Source of the DNA: Shewanella sp. UCD-KL12
GTDB lineage: Bacteria; Pseudomonadota; Gammaproteobacteria; Enterobacterales; Shewanellaceae
Direction of reading: 5' to 3'
Length of the DNA: 64,000 nucleotides
Assembly (NCBI RefSeq): GCF_001957125.1
Contig: NZ_MPHJ01000011.1
Location: 62,423 to 126,422 of the forward strand
In this document: one piece after another, positions 26,475-33,333 of the stretch
Layout: every line of letters begins with the position of its first letter
How positions within the stretch are numbered: the first letter of the stretch is position 1
Notes under the pieces: generated by a model
Seen by the model: only the letters and a program-made list of their open reading frames with translations
Database searches by the model: none
What the model was told of the DNA's origin: nothing
Made by a program: the position numbers and the translations under genes

Positions 26475-26617
26475 TTTGCCTCCATGCAATTGTAAATTAT
26501 CACTCAACGAACTTTCTCATAAATCTATTCTCAAGTCACTAATATTGTTGTAAATACCTAAGGTGATCATGTTTAAATTTGTAATAGCCAAACAGGAGCA
26601 CAGACAATAAAACCCAT

Positions 26618-26636
26618 GATAACGATTCTCATTAAG
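26618..26636. promoter_or_regulatory. Candidate Fur box upstream of the azurin gene
   Basis: GATAACGATTCTCATTAAG matches the 19-bp Fur consensus at 14 positions by eye. It lies about 78 nt before the azurin start. Iron control of azurin would be plausible but is not established here. Confidence 0.4.
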
Positions 26637-26713
26637 ATTTAATTTCATTAAGATAACGCCGTGTCAAATACCACTCGGTATCGCACTTAATAATCAAAAA
26701 AAGGATTTCAACA

Positions 26714-27193
26714 ATGAAAATCTCAATGAGTCGTCTCAAGACGATTAGCGCAGTGGCTTTACTCGGTTTCAGCAGCCTATTTGGTTTTAGCTCACAGGCT
26801 ATGGCCAATGAATGTGCGCTTAGTATCAGCGCCAACGATGCGATGCAGTTCGATAGCAAAGAGCTCAGCGTCCCCGCCAGTTGTAAAGAGGTCACCTTAA
26901 CACTTAACCATGCAGGCCAACTTCCTAAAGCGGCAATGGGTCATAACTGGGTACTCACCACTGCAGCAGACATGCAGGGCGTTGCCAACGACGGCATGGC
27001 AGCTGGTGCTGCTAAAAACTATGTCAAAGACGGTGATACTCGAGTTATCGCCCACACCGACGTAGTCGGTGGCGGCAGTTCTACCTCAATCACCTTTAGC
27101 ACCGAAGGCATGAGCGCGACAGAAGCCTACAAGTTCTTCTGCTCATTCCCGGGTCACTGGGCCATCATGCAGGGTAACTTTGTGATTAAATAA
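26714..27193 (+). CDS. Azurin (periplasmic blue copper protein)
   Basis: 159 residues with a signal peptide cleaved near SSQAMA/NECAL, leaving a mature protein of about 129 residues. The type 1 copper ligands are in place: His77 (MGHNWV), Cys143, His148 and Met152 (FFCSFPGHWAIMQ), with the structural disulfide Cys34-Cys57. Azurin carries single electrons between c-type cytochromes and terminal reductases or oxidases. AAAAAAAGGA precedes the ATG, and a Fur-like site lies in the promoter region. It is monocistronic and converges on the amidohydrolase gene. Confidence 0.97.
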   Translation: MKISMSRLKTISAVALLGFSSLFGFSSQAMANECALSISANDAMQFDSKELSVPASCKEVTLTLNHAGQLPKAAMGHNWVLTTAADMQGVANDGMAAGAAKNYVKDGDTRVIAHTDVVGGGSSTSITFSTEGMSATEAYKFFCSFPGHWAIMQGNFVIK

Positions 27194-27206
27194 GAGTCTA
27201 GTTTAA

Positions 27207-27241
27207 AGTTCCTAGAGTCTAGATAACCGATCCTAGGAACT
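27207..27241. terminator. Hairpin between convergent azurin and amidohydrolase genes
   Basis: Arms AGTTCCTAG/CTAGGAACT (9 bp) enclose a 17-nt loop with further TCTAGA palindromic sequence. Only 54 nt separate the two stop codons, so the hairpin should serve both strands. There is no strong T-run. Confidence 0.6.
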
Positions 27242-27247
27242 CATCGC

Positions 27248-28570
27248 TTATTTGTTTTTATAAACCTTGCCACCTTTCATCACAAAGTCGATATCTAAAA
27301 GCGCTTCAATCTCTTTAAGTGGGCTAATATCAGTCGCAATAATATCGGCATACTTACCCACCTCTAGCGTGCCTAATGAATCTGACTTACCAATCAAATC
27401 AGCGCCGTTAATCGTGGCCGATTTTAAAATATCAGCATTGCTCATACCCGCTTGATGCATTAACACCGCCTCGCGCGCATTAGTGCCATGTTGAGACACG
27501 CCGCTGTCAGTGCCGTAGGCAATCTTAACCCCAGCCTTATACACCGCCTTGAAGTTATCAGTCATATCAACACCGACACGTCTAGCCTTGGCTTTTATCG
27601 CATCCGACATAAAGTCAGAATTATCGGCCATCTGAACAACAGTATCGCCAGCAAGCAGCGTCGGCACGAGGTAAGTACCGTTCTTCTTCATCAGCTTGAT
27701 ACTCTCTTTATCGGCGTAGCTTCCATGCTCGATACTGTCAACGCCTGCACGCAGTGCCGCGTTAATCCCCTCAGTAGCATGGGCATGACTTGCCACTTTA
27801 CGGCCCAGCGCATGAGCGGTATCTATGATCTCTTTTAGCTCATCATTAGCCATCTGCTGGCCAGTGCCAGTATCGGTATCTGACAACACGCCGCCAGTGG
27901 AGGTAATTTTTATCACATCGGCGCCAAACTTAATGGCTCGGCGAGTCGCGCTGCGACAATCATAAGGGCCATCACAGATAGTCTTAGCCGTGTATTTATC
28001 CAGTAAGTCTGGACTCATACCATCAACATCACCATGACCGCCTGTCACCGACACCCCGCCAGAGGCGATAATACGCGGCCCATCGACCCAACCTTTAGCA
28101 ATACCGTCTCGCAGTGCATAAATCTGCTCAGGTTTAGCCCCTAAATCTCGCACTGTGGTAAAACCTGCTAGCAAGGTCAACTTGGCAAAGTGGGCACTGC
28201 GAATAGCCACATCGGCATCAGACATACGCAGCTTTTCGCTGTCATTCTTCGGGCCTAATTCACCTTGTAGATGCACATGCATATCCATCATTCCTGGCAT
28301 CACGAAGCGGTTCTTCAGGTCGATATAATCCACATCACTGCCAAATGATTTAGGATCTAAATAGCCACTCTTCACTTGGCTTATCTTGCCGCCCTCAGCA
28401 ATGACTAATGTCTGCTCAGTCAATGGCTTGTTACCCGGAACAGTTAACAGCTCTCCGGCATGAATCACCGTGAAAGAGGCCGCCATTAGCGGCGCACTAG
28501 ACAACGACGCACACACAGAGAATGCACAGGCAACTCCCAGAGCTAGCTTATTATTCTTATTATTAGTCAT
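27248..28570 (-). CDS. Secreted metal-dependent amidohydrolase (imidazolonepropionase/prolidase-like)
   Basis: 440 residues. The signal peptide (LALGVACAFSVCASLSSAPLMAA) precedes an amidohydrolase barrel with the HxH motif MHVHLQGE at about residue 98, a carboxylated-lysine region (KITSTGGVLSD), His ligands in ASHAHATEG and SIEHGSYAD, and the catalytic Asp in AYGTDSGV. The C-terminal composite sandwich domain is present (LGTLEVGKYADIIATD). Periplasmic or secreted relatives hydrolyse dipeptides, often X-Pro, or lactams. The substrate is unknown. It is monocistronic. Confidence 0.9.
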   Translation of the reverse strand: MTNNKNNKLALGVACAFSVCASLSSAPLMAASFTVIHAGELLTVPGNKPLTEQTLVIAEGGKISQVKSGYLDPKSFGSDVDYIDLKNRFVMPGMMDMHVHLQGELGPKNDSEKLRMSDADVAIRSAHFAKLTLLAGFTTVRDLGAKPEQIYALRDGIAKGWVDGPRIIASGGVSVTGGHGDVDGMSPDLLDKYTAKTICDGPYDCRSATRRAIKFGADVIKITSTGGVLSDTDTGTGQQMANDELKEIIDTAHALGRKVASHAHATEGINAALRAGVDSIEHGSYADKESIKLMKKNGTYLVPTLLAGDTVVQMADNSDFMSDAIKAKARRVGVDMTDNFKAVYKAGVKIAYGTDSGVSQHGTNAREAVLMHQAGMSNADILKSATINGADLIGKSDSLGTLEVGKYADIIATDISPLKEIEALLDIDFVMKGGKVYKNK

Positions 28571-28907
28571 CGAAACTTCCTCGAATATAGATCCAATGAT
28601 GAATAACTTTCACCATTTTCAGAATGAATATTGAAATGAGTCTGATAACCTGCCAAAAATTCCGAGTAACTACAAGCGCTCGGCAGTAACAAACCAGATG
28701 ATAAAGCAGGAAAAATCTGTAAATCTGTAAATAATCTCTGACTTTCCGCCCAAAGGATAGGTAATAAAAATCCATTGCCAATCAGGTCTTGATGCTTTAA
28801 AAATATTAACACTAAGCCTATTTCAGCACCTTAGGTTCCCATGATTGAGGTCTAGGTAAATAGCAGAAAACAATAAGTATAATTTATAAAGGTCAGCAGG
28901 GAAGTCC
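28571..28907. other. Promoter region between divergent amidohydrolase and pepsin-like genes
   Basis: 337 nt without a credible gene; two short overlapping open frames on the minus strand have no recognisable features. A good -10 hexamer TATAAT (28878-28883) lies 30 nt before the protease start, but no matching -35 is evident. Confidence 0.35.
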
Positions 28908-30665
28908 ATGATCAGTGACGTTCAACAAGATAGCACTATGCAAGATCCGAAAAGCAGTCAGCAGCAAGACTTAACTAAACCTCTGCCCCGTACCCTAAAA
29001 GTGCCAATCACCAATGTATATGCCATGGGCGGCTATTGTGCCCAGCTGCGTATCGGTGCCAACAAGGAACCAGTAAACCTTATTCTTGATACTGGCAGCA
29101 GTACCTTAGTCGTGAGCAGTAGTGACTATGTTGAGGAGGATGACAGTGCCTTAGTCGCCACGAGCTTCGCTCAAGAGGTACTCTATGGCGCTGGCGGCTG
29201 GGATGGCCCAGTTATTCATACCCGAGTGGGGATCCGTGAAGAGTTGGAAAAAGATAGCCAACTAGAAACGCTTGCTACATCAAATCAGCCTATCGTGCTT
29301 GAGAGTTGCCCCGTAGCAATTGTCTCTTCTATTGCACAGGAAGGTACCTTTCTCGATGCCGACGGAATTCTAGGATTGGCGTATCATCAACTGAATAAGA
29401 GTTACGATCTTAAGGGCTATTTTGAGCAGTATGATATCACTCCTGCCCTCACCTACCCGTGGCCCTTTGATGATGAGATCAGTATCTGCGAAACCAGCTA
29501 TCAACCCACAATTCACGAACCAGCCCTGAGCGGTTCTGATGAATCAGCCTTGAGCGATTCTAGTGAAACAGCCCTGAGCGGCACTAATAAAGAGTCGAGC
29601 AACTCCTGTAATGATCGCTTTACCAGCCACGATCTAAGCAAGTTTAAAAAGTTTCTTAAACAGCAACCGACCCAAGATATCGTGCCCTACTTTACCGACC
29701 TGACTCAACAAGGCCTCACCGCCAATAAGTTTGCCTTTTATAGTCGCCGCTCAAGCGTTCATGTATCCAGCTCAGCTATTGAAACGCCAACTAGTGCTAG
29801 CGGTGACGCTCAGCAGCAAGAAAGCAGCGAGCGTAAAAACACGTTTGAGCAGTCTGAACCGATTAAACAGTCTGAACCCCTTAAGCAGTTTGAAAAGTTA
29901 GCGCAAGACCCACTCAACCAAGGCTGGCTGATACTAGGTGGCGGCGAGGAGCATACCGAGCTCTATCAAGGCGAGTTTCAAACCATCTCAGTGGTCGAAG
30001 ACAAATACTACAACGTAAACCTTATCGCCATTCAAGTCGGCGACCAGCCCGAAGTAGACAGCCAACTCACCGACCAGTTAGAGCAGGAGCTCGCGCTAAA
30101 TCAAGAGTCAAAGCAGGAGCACAACAGATCTAAAGAGGAGGATCTGCACGATCATGCACTACTCACTGCCATCGGCATGAACAAAGAGATGCGCGGCCGC
30201 AGTAATGCCATTGTCGATACAGGCGTATCAGGTATCGTATTAACTAAATACCTCTACAACGCCATGCTCGAAAGCTTCAACGCTATCAACCCTAAATTTG
30301 CCGAGTTAATCGCACCATTTAAACAGATAGCACAGCAATATAAGGGCATAGACCAGAGCCAACTCGACTTAAGCGAGTGGCCCACACTCACCTTCAGCTT
30401 CCTCGGCGAAACACACCGCAATCCAGACTCTAATGAAAGCGCCTGCGGCGGCTTGTATAAAAAGGTAAACATCACTATCAAGCCCGAACACTACTGGCAA
30501 ACTAACACCCCAAGCGAAGGCAAAGCCTGCTTTAAAATTCTCTCCCAGCTTCCCGGATGGCCTAATCAGTCGCTGCTGGGTTTACCATTGATGAACGATT
30601 ACTTTGTTGTTTTCGATCGCTCTGCCCATGAAACAGGGGTTATCCGCTTTGCTAAACGCAAGTAG
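28908..30665 (+). CDS. Bacterial pepsin-like aspartic protease (shewasin-like, family A1)
   Basis: 585 residues with no signal peptide, so probably cytoplasmic. Pepsin-fold landmarks: first catalytic motif ILDTGSSTLVVSS (Asp61), flap region around EVLYGAGGWDG, DGILGLAYH (about 152-160), the second motif AIVDTGVSGIVLT (Asp437), and the C-terminal LLGLPLMNDYFVVFDR. The second motif reads DTGV rather than DTGS/T. Bacterial pepsins are rare and best known from Shewanella (shewasins, cytoplasmic and active at acid pH). The protein is longer than those because of insertions at about 203-232 (an 8-residue repeat), 285-330 and 380-410 (Gln/Glu-rich). AGGGA precedes the ATG. It is first in a plus-strand series leading into the borosin genes. 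Confidence 0.88.
   Translation: MISDVQQDSTMQDPKSSQQQDLTKPLPRTLKVPITNVYAMGGYCAQLRIGANKEPVNLILDTGSSTLVVSSSDYVEEDDSALVATSFAQEVLYGAGGWDGPVIHTRVGIREELEKDSQLETLATSNQPIVLESCPVAIVSSIAQEGTFLDADGILGLAYHQLNKSYDLKGYFEQYDITPALTYPWPFDDEISICETSYQPTIHEPALSGSDESALSDSSETALSGTNKESSNSCNDRFTSHDLSKFKKFLKQQPTQDIVPYFTDLTQQGLTANKFAFYSRRSSVHVSSSAIETPTSASGDAQQQESSERKNTFEQSEPIKQSEPLKQFEKLAQDPLNQGWLILGGGEEHTELYQGEFQTISVVEDKYYNVNLIAIQVGDQPEVDSQLTDQLEQELALNQESKQEHNRSKEEDLHDHALLTAIGMNKEMRGRSNAIVDTGVSGIVLTKYLYNAMLESFNAINPKFAELIAPFKQIAQQYKGIDQSQLDLSEWPTLTFSFLGETHRNPDSNESACGGLYKKVNITIKPEHYWQTNTPSEGKACFKILSQLPGWPNQSLLGLPLMNDYFVVFDRSAHETGVIRFAKRK
29521..29597 (+). repeat. In-frame 24-bp tandem repeat inside the pepsin-like gene
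   Basis: Three 24-bp units start at 29521, 29545 and 29569, each beginning CAGCC(C/T)TGAGCG. They encode 8-residue units ALSGSDES, ALSDSSET and ALSGTNKE. The last unit (CAGCCCTGAGCGGCACT, then AATAAAGAGTC) is nearly identical to units of the intergenic array at 32668-33021. Confidence 0.9.
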
Positions 30666-30671
30666 AAGCAG

Positions 30672-30709
30672 TTGCGAGTTGCGAGTTGCGAGTTGCGAGT
30701 TGCGAGTTG
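30672..30709 (+). repeat. Heptamer tandem repeat (GTTGCGA)n
   Basis: About five exact copies of the 7-bp unit GTTGCGA/GAGTTGC follow the protease stop codon by a few bases and end 40 nt before the GNAT start. A length change here would alter spacing only. Related heptamer tracts occur at other gene ends in the window. Confidence 0.85.
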
Positions 30710-30748
30710 CGAACAAGAATAGAAGAACAGCAAGGAAAGAGGAAATAG

Positions 30749-31282
30749 ATGCATAGATTTGAAACTAAGCGCCTGTCGATGCGACCCATAGACGTCCAAG
30801 ATAAAACTTTATATTGCGCACTTTATACAGACGATGTGGTCATGAGAAATATCGGCAAAGCACTGACACAAGAGAAAGCTGAGAAGTGCTTCGCTACCTG
30901 CTTAAAGATGACCAACAAACCCGAACCGATTTTATATGTCTGGGTGATCACCGATAAAAATAGCGGTGAAACCTTGGGGATTCAAAATATCAGTCGAGAT
31001 AAAAGTAACTTACAGCAAGCCGAGTTCGGCATCATGTTAGTGCCGAGCAGCTATCGGAAACATGTCGCCTTTGAGTCAATTGGCGCTCTCACTGAATACG
31101 GTTTAAAACACCTTAATTTAGTCAAGATGTACTCCAACTTTTTACCTGAAAACAAAGCAATACTAAGAATCGCGCAAAAGCTCAATTACAAGATAGATAT
31201 GGACAACTTACTGCCAAATACAGGTCAAGCAAGCTGCTACATGCTTAAAACCCAATACAAAGACACATTTATACAACATTAA
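30749..31282 (+). CDS. GNAT family N-acetyltransferase (RimJ/RimL-like)
   Basis: 177 residues. It starts with FETKRLSMRPIDVQD, typical of RimJ/RimL-type acetyltransferases. A central strand (LYVWVITDKNSGETLGIQNI), the acetyl-CoA region (EFGIMLVPSSYRKHVAFESIGALTEYGLKHLNL) and ENKAILRIAQKLNYKI at the end complete the fold. The pyrophosphate loop Q/RxxGxG/A is degenerate here (SSYRKHVA). Likely substrates are amino groups of peptides, proteins or small molecules. AGAGGA lies 6-10 nt before the ATG. Its position between the pepsin-like protease and the borosin methyltransferase makes a peptide-tailoring role possible but unproven. Confidence 0.82.
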   Translation: MHRFETKRLSMRPIDVQDKTLYCALYTDDVVMRNIGKALTQEKAEKCFATCLKMTNKPEPILYVWVITDKNSGETLGIQNISRDKSNLQQAEFGIMLVPSSYRKHVAFESIGALTEYGLKHLNLVKMYSNFLPENKAILRIAQKLNYKIDMDNLLPNTGQASCYMLKTQYKDTFIQH

Positions 31283-31439
31283 GGCAACACCCCCATTTTA
31301 AAATGACAAGATAACTGTTATCTTCGTGAATGTTCGCCTTGATTAGCTTAAACCTCATTATACTGAGTGACTTAGCAGGTATTGAAGGAAAAAGCGTAAA
31401 AAGAGATCGTCCAACAAAAACAATTACAAAGGACTGAAA

Positions 31440-32249
31440 ATGGCTGGTAGTTTAGCTTGTGTGGGTATAGGGATGACATTGGGGGCACATATCTGCCCGC
31501 TCGCTAAGAGCTATATCGAACAAGCCGATGTGGTCTTTTCAGGTGTCTCAAATGGTATTGTCGAGCTATGGCTACAGGAGATGCACAGCGATGTACGCTC
31601 ACTGCAGGTCTACTACAAAGAGGGTAAATCCCGCCATATTACTTATCGTGAGATGGTTGACGCCATCTTAACTGAGGTGCGCGCTGGCAAAAAAGTGGTC
31701 GGCGCATTTTATGGTCATCCGGGGGTTTTCGCCCACGCCCCGCACAAATCAATAGAACTTGCTAAAGCCGAAGGTTTTGATGCCGTCATGGTACCTGGCA
31801 TCTCTGCCGAAGACTGCCTCATTGCCGATCTTGGTATCGACCCTGGCAAATATGGCTGTCAGCAGTTTGAAGCCAGCCAGTTTATGTTTTATCAGCGCCG
31901 CTTCGATCCATCGAGTTATCTAGTGCTATGGCAGATAGGACTTGCAGGCGATAAGAGTATGGCCAAGTTTGCGACAGGCGCCGCTCACCGCCAAGTATTA
32001 ATAGAGCTGCTATCTACTGAATATCCGCTCGATCATCAGGTGATCTTATATGAAGCGGCGGTACTGCCAATAGACACAGTACGTAAACAGACACTGACTC
32101 TGGCTGAACTGGCCGATGCTGATATCTATATGCATACCACCCTAGTTATTCCGCCAAGCCAGAAGATGCAGCCCAACCAAGCTGTATTAGACAGGTTGGC
32201 ACAAATTGAAAAAGAGCTAGAAGCTGAAAGCGAACTTGCTAAGAACTAA
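31440..32249 (+). CDS. Split-borosin alpha-N-methyltransferase (SonM-like)
   Basis: 269 residues, near the length of Shewanella SonM. It belongs to the tetrapyrrole-methylase-like fold: N-terminal SLACVGIGMTLG SAM-binding strand-loop, the catalytic region QVYYKEGKSRHITYREM (Tyr58/59, Arg65, Tyr69, by eye equivalent to the catalytic Tyr/Arg set of borosin enzymes), AFYGHPGVFAHAPH (Tyr91), VPGISAEDCLIADLGIDPG, and FEASQFMFYQRRFDPSSYLVLWQ. In split borosins the enzyme methylates backbone amides of a separate precursor held by its helical binding domain. Two such precursors are encoded downstream. The 3' end of the protein is Glu-rich. AAAGGACTGAAA precedes the ATG. Assignment rests on remembered similarity to SonM. 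Confidence 0.93.
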   Translation: MAGSLACVGIGMTLGAHICPLAKSYIEQADVVFSGVSNGIVELWLQEMHSDVRSLQVYYKEGKSRHITYREMVDAILTEVRAGKKVVGAFYGHPGVFAHAPHKSIELAKAEGFDAVMVPGISAEDCLIADLGIDPGKYGCQQFEASQFMFYQRRFDPSSYLVLWQIGLAGDKSMAKFATGAAHRQVLIELLSTEYPLDHQVILYEAAVLPIDTVRKQTLTLAELADADIYMHTTLVIPPSQKMQPNQAVLDRLAQIEKELEAESELAKN

Positions 32250-32284
32250 AGCAAAGAAAGCTGCGAGTCACGAGCTTCGAAAAG

Positions 32285-32322
32285 CTCATAGCTCGTAGCT
32301 CGTAGCTCGTAGCTCGTAGCTA
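32285..32322 (+). repeat. Heptamer tandem repeat (AGCTCGT)n
   Basis: About five copies of AGCTCGT or close variants follow the methyltransferase stop by 36 nt. Together with the preceding sequence (AGCTTCGAAAAGCT) it can fold locally because AGCT is self-complementary. A shorter copy lies at 39036-39060. Confidence 0.85.
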
Positions 32323-32377
32323 ATAATAACGGACTTTAACCAGAACAATAAGACACATAACTTTGAGGGAACAAATT

Positions 32378-32647
32378 GTGAACAGACAGAAATCATCAAA
32401 CATTATTCAGCTGCTAGAACGTATGGGGCAAGATGCCAGCCTGCAAGCAACAGCCGAATTTGAGCAGATCGTTAATGAATCAACTTTAGACAATGAGCTC
32501 AAGCAGAGCTTAATCAATAAAGATATAATCTCACTCGAGAAGCAGTTAGATGTATGCCCAGATATTTACTGTGTCTTTGTTGCGCACGAAGAAGATGAAG
32601 ATGACAGCACCGATGTAGAGAGCAGCCCTTTGAGCATCGTGGCCTAA
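32378..32647 (+). CDS. Borosin precursor peptide 1 (SonA-like)
   Basis: 89 residues starting at a GTG with GAGGG 8 nt upstream; an in-frame TTG at 32363 is less likely because it overlaps that ribosome site. Residues 8-56 are predicted helical and begin NIIQLLERMGQD, corresponding to the borosin-binding domain of SonA (which has a similar LGQDAQL-type helix). The putative core follows: LDVCPDIYCVFVAH (residues 58-70), then an acidic follower (EEDEDDSTDVESS). The hydrophobic stretch around I63-V68 is the candidate for backbone N-methylation, by analogy with SonA residues 63 and 65. It is a paralogue of the peptide encoded 400 nt downstream. Confidence 0.85.
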   Translation: MNRQKSSNIIQLLERMGQDASLQATAEFEQIVNESTLDNELKQSLINKDIISLEKQLDVCPDIYCVFVAHEEDEDDSTDVESSPLSIVA

Positions 32648-32667
32648 CAGCGCAGAGCGTATAAAGA

Positions 32668-33021
32668 GTCAGCCCTGAGCGGATTTTATAAAAAGTCAGC
32701 CCTGAGCGTATAAAGAGTCAGCCTTGAGCGGTTCTTGTAAACAGCCCTGAGCGGCACTTGTAAAGAGCCAGCCTTGAGCTGCACTAATAAAAATACAGCC
32801 CTGAGCGGCTCTTGTAAACAGCCTTGAGCTGCACTAATAAAAAGTCAGCCCTGAGCGGCTCTTGTAAACAGCCTTGAGCTGCACTAATAAAAAGACAGCC
32901 CTTGAGCGGCTCTTGTAAACAGCCTTGAGCTGCACTAATAAAAAGACAGCCCTGAGCGGCTCTTGTAAACAGCCTTGAGCTGCACTAATAAAAAGCCAGC
33001 CCTGAGCGGCACTTGTAAAAA
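32668..33021 (+). repeat. Tandem repeat array between the two borosin precursors (50-bp period)
   Basis: Units begin CAGCC(C/T)TGAGC. Two alternating types, about 23 bp (ending GGCTCTTGTAAA) and 27 bp (ending TGCACTAATAAAAAG), form a 50-bp superunit starting at 32796, 32846, 32896, 32947 and 32997, preceded by more degenerate units from 32668. Every forward frame is interrupted by stops, so this is not a coding array. It stands exactly between the stop of precursor 1 and the ribosome site of precursor 2. Confidence 0.95.
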
Positions 33022-33046
33022 GCACAACTAAAAAAGGAAATAGAAA

Positions 33047-33319
33047 ATGTCGAACATTATTCAACTGCTAGAGCGTATGGGACAAGATTCAGAGCTTCAA
33101 ACAGAGCAGAGCTTTGAGCAAGCGATTCAAGAGTCTGCACTCACTAGTGAGCTCAAACAATCTCTACTAAACCGAGATGAAATTAATCTTAAACGCGAAC
33201 TCGATGTTTGTCCTGATGTTGTTTGTATTATGCTACCAGCTGAAGATGAAGAAAAGGAAAAAGAGGATAGTGAAGAAGCGGATAAAGTCGATGACAAATC
33301 GACTAACAAAGCAGCTTAA
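33047..33319 (+). CDS. Borosin precursor peptide 2 (SonA-like)
   Basis: 90 residues. The ATG follows AAAAAAGGAAATAG. It shares NIIQLLERMGQD and most of the helical leader with precursor 1, including SELKQSLLNRDEINL in place of NELKQSLINKDIISL. The core region reads LDVCPDVVCIMLPA (residues 52-65), keeping the CPDxxC motif of precursor 1 while changing the hydrophobic positions. A long, highly charged tail follows (EDEEKEKEDSEEADKVDDK). A single upstream methyltransferase is available to act on both. The gene ends 14 nt before the TPR-GGDEF gene. Confidence 0.86.
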   Translation: MSNIIQLLERMGQDSELQTEQSFEQAIQESALTSELKQSLLNRDEINLKRELDVCPDVVCIMLPAEDEEKEKEDSEEADKVDDKSTNKAA

Positions 33320-33333
33320 GAATATCACATCAA

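Noticed and set aside
28563..28812. Two overlapping minus-strand frames upstream of the amidohydrolase
   Set aside because: They overlap each other, lack ribosome sites and family features, and cover the expected promoter region.
32668..33021. CRISPR array
   Set aside because: The array is regular, but units are direct tandem copies without unique spacers, and no cas genes are present.
32834..33064. Minus-strand reading frame across the repeat array
   Set aside because: It is a product of the repeat sequence itself (repeated LLVQLKAVYKS units), has no ribosome site, and opposes the precursor transcripts.
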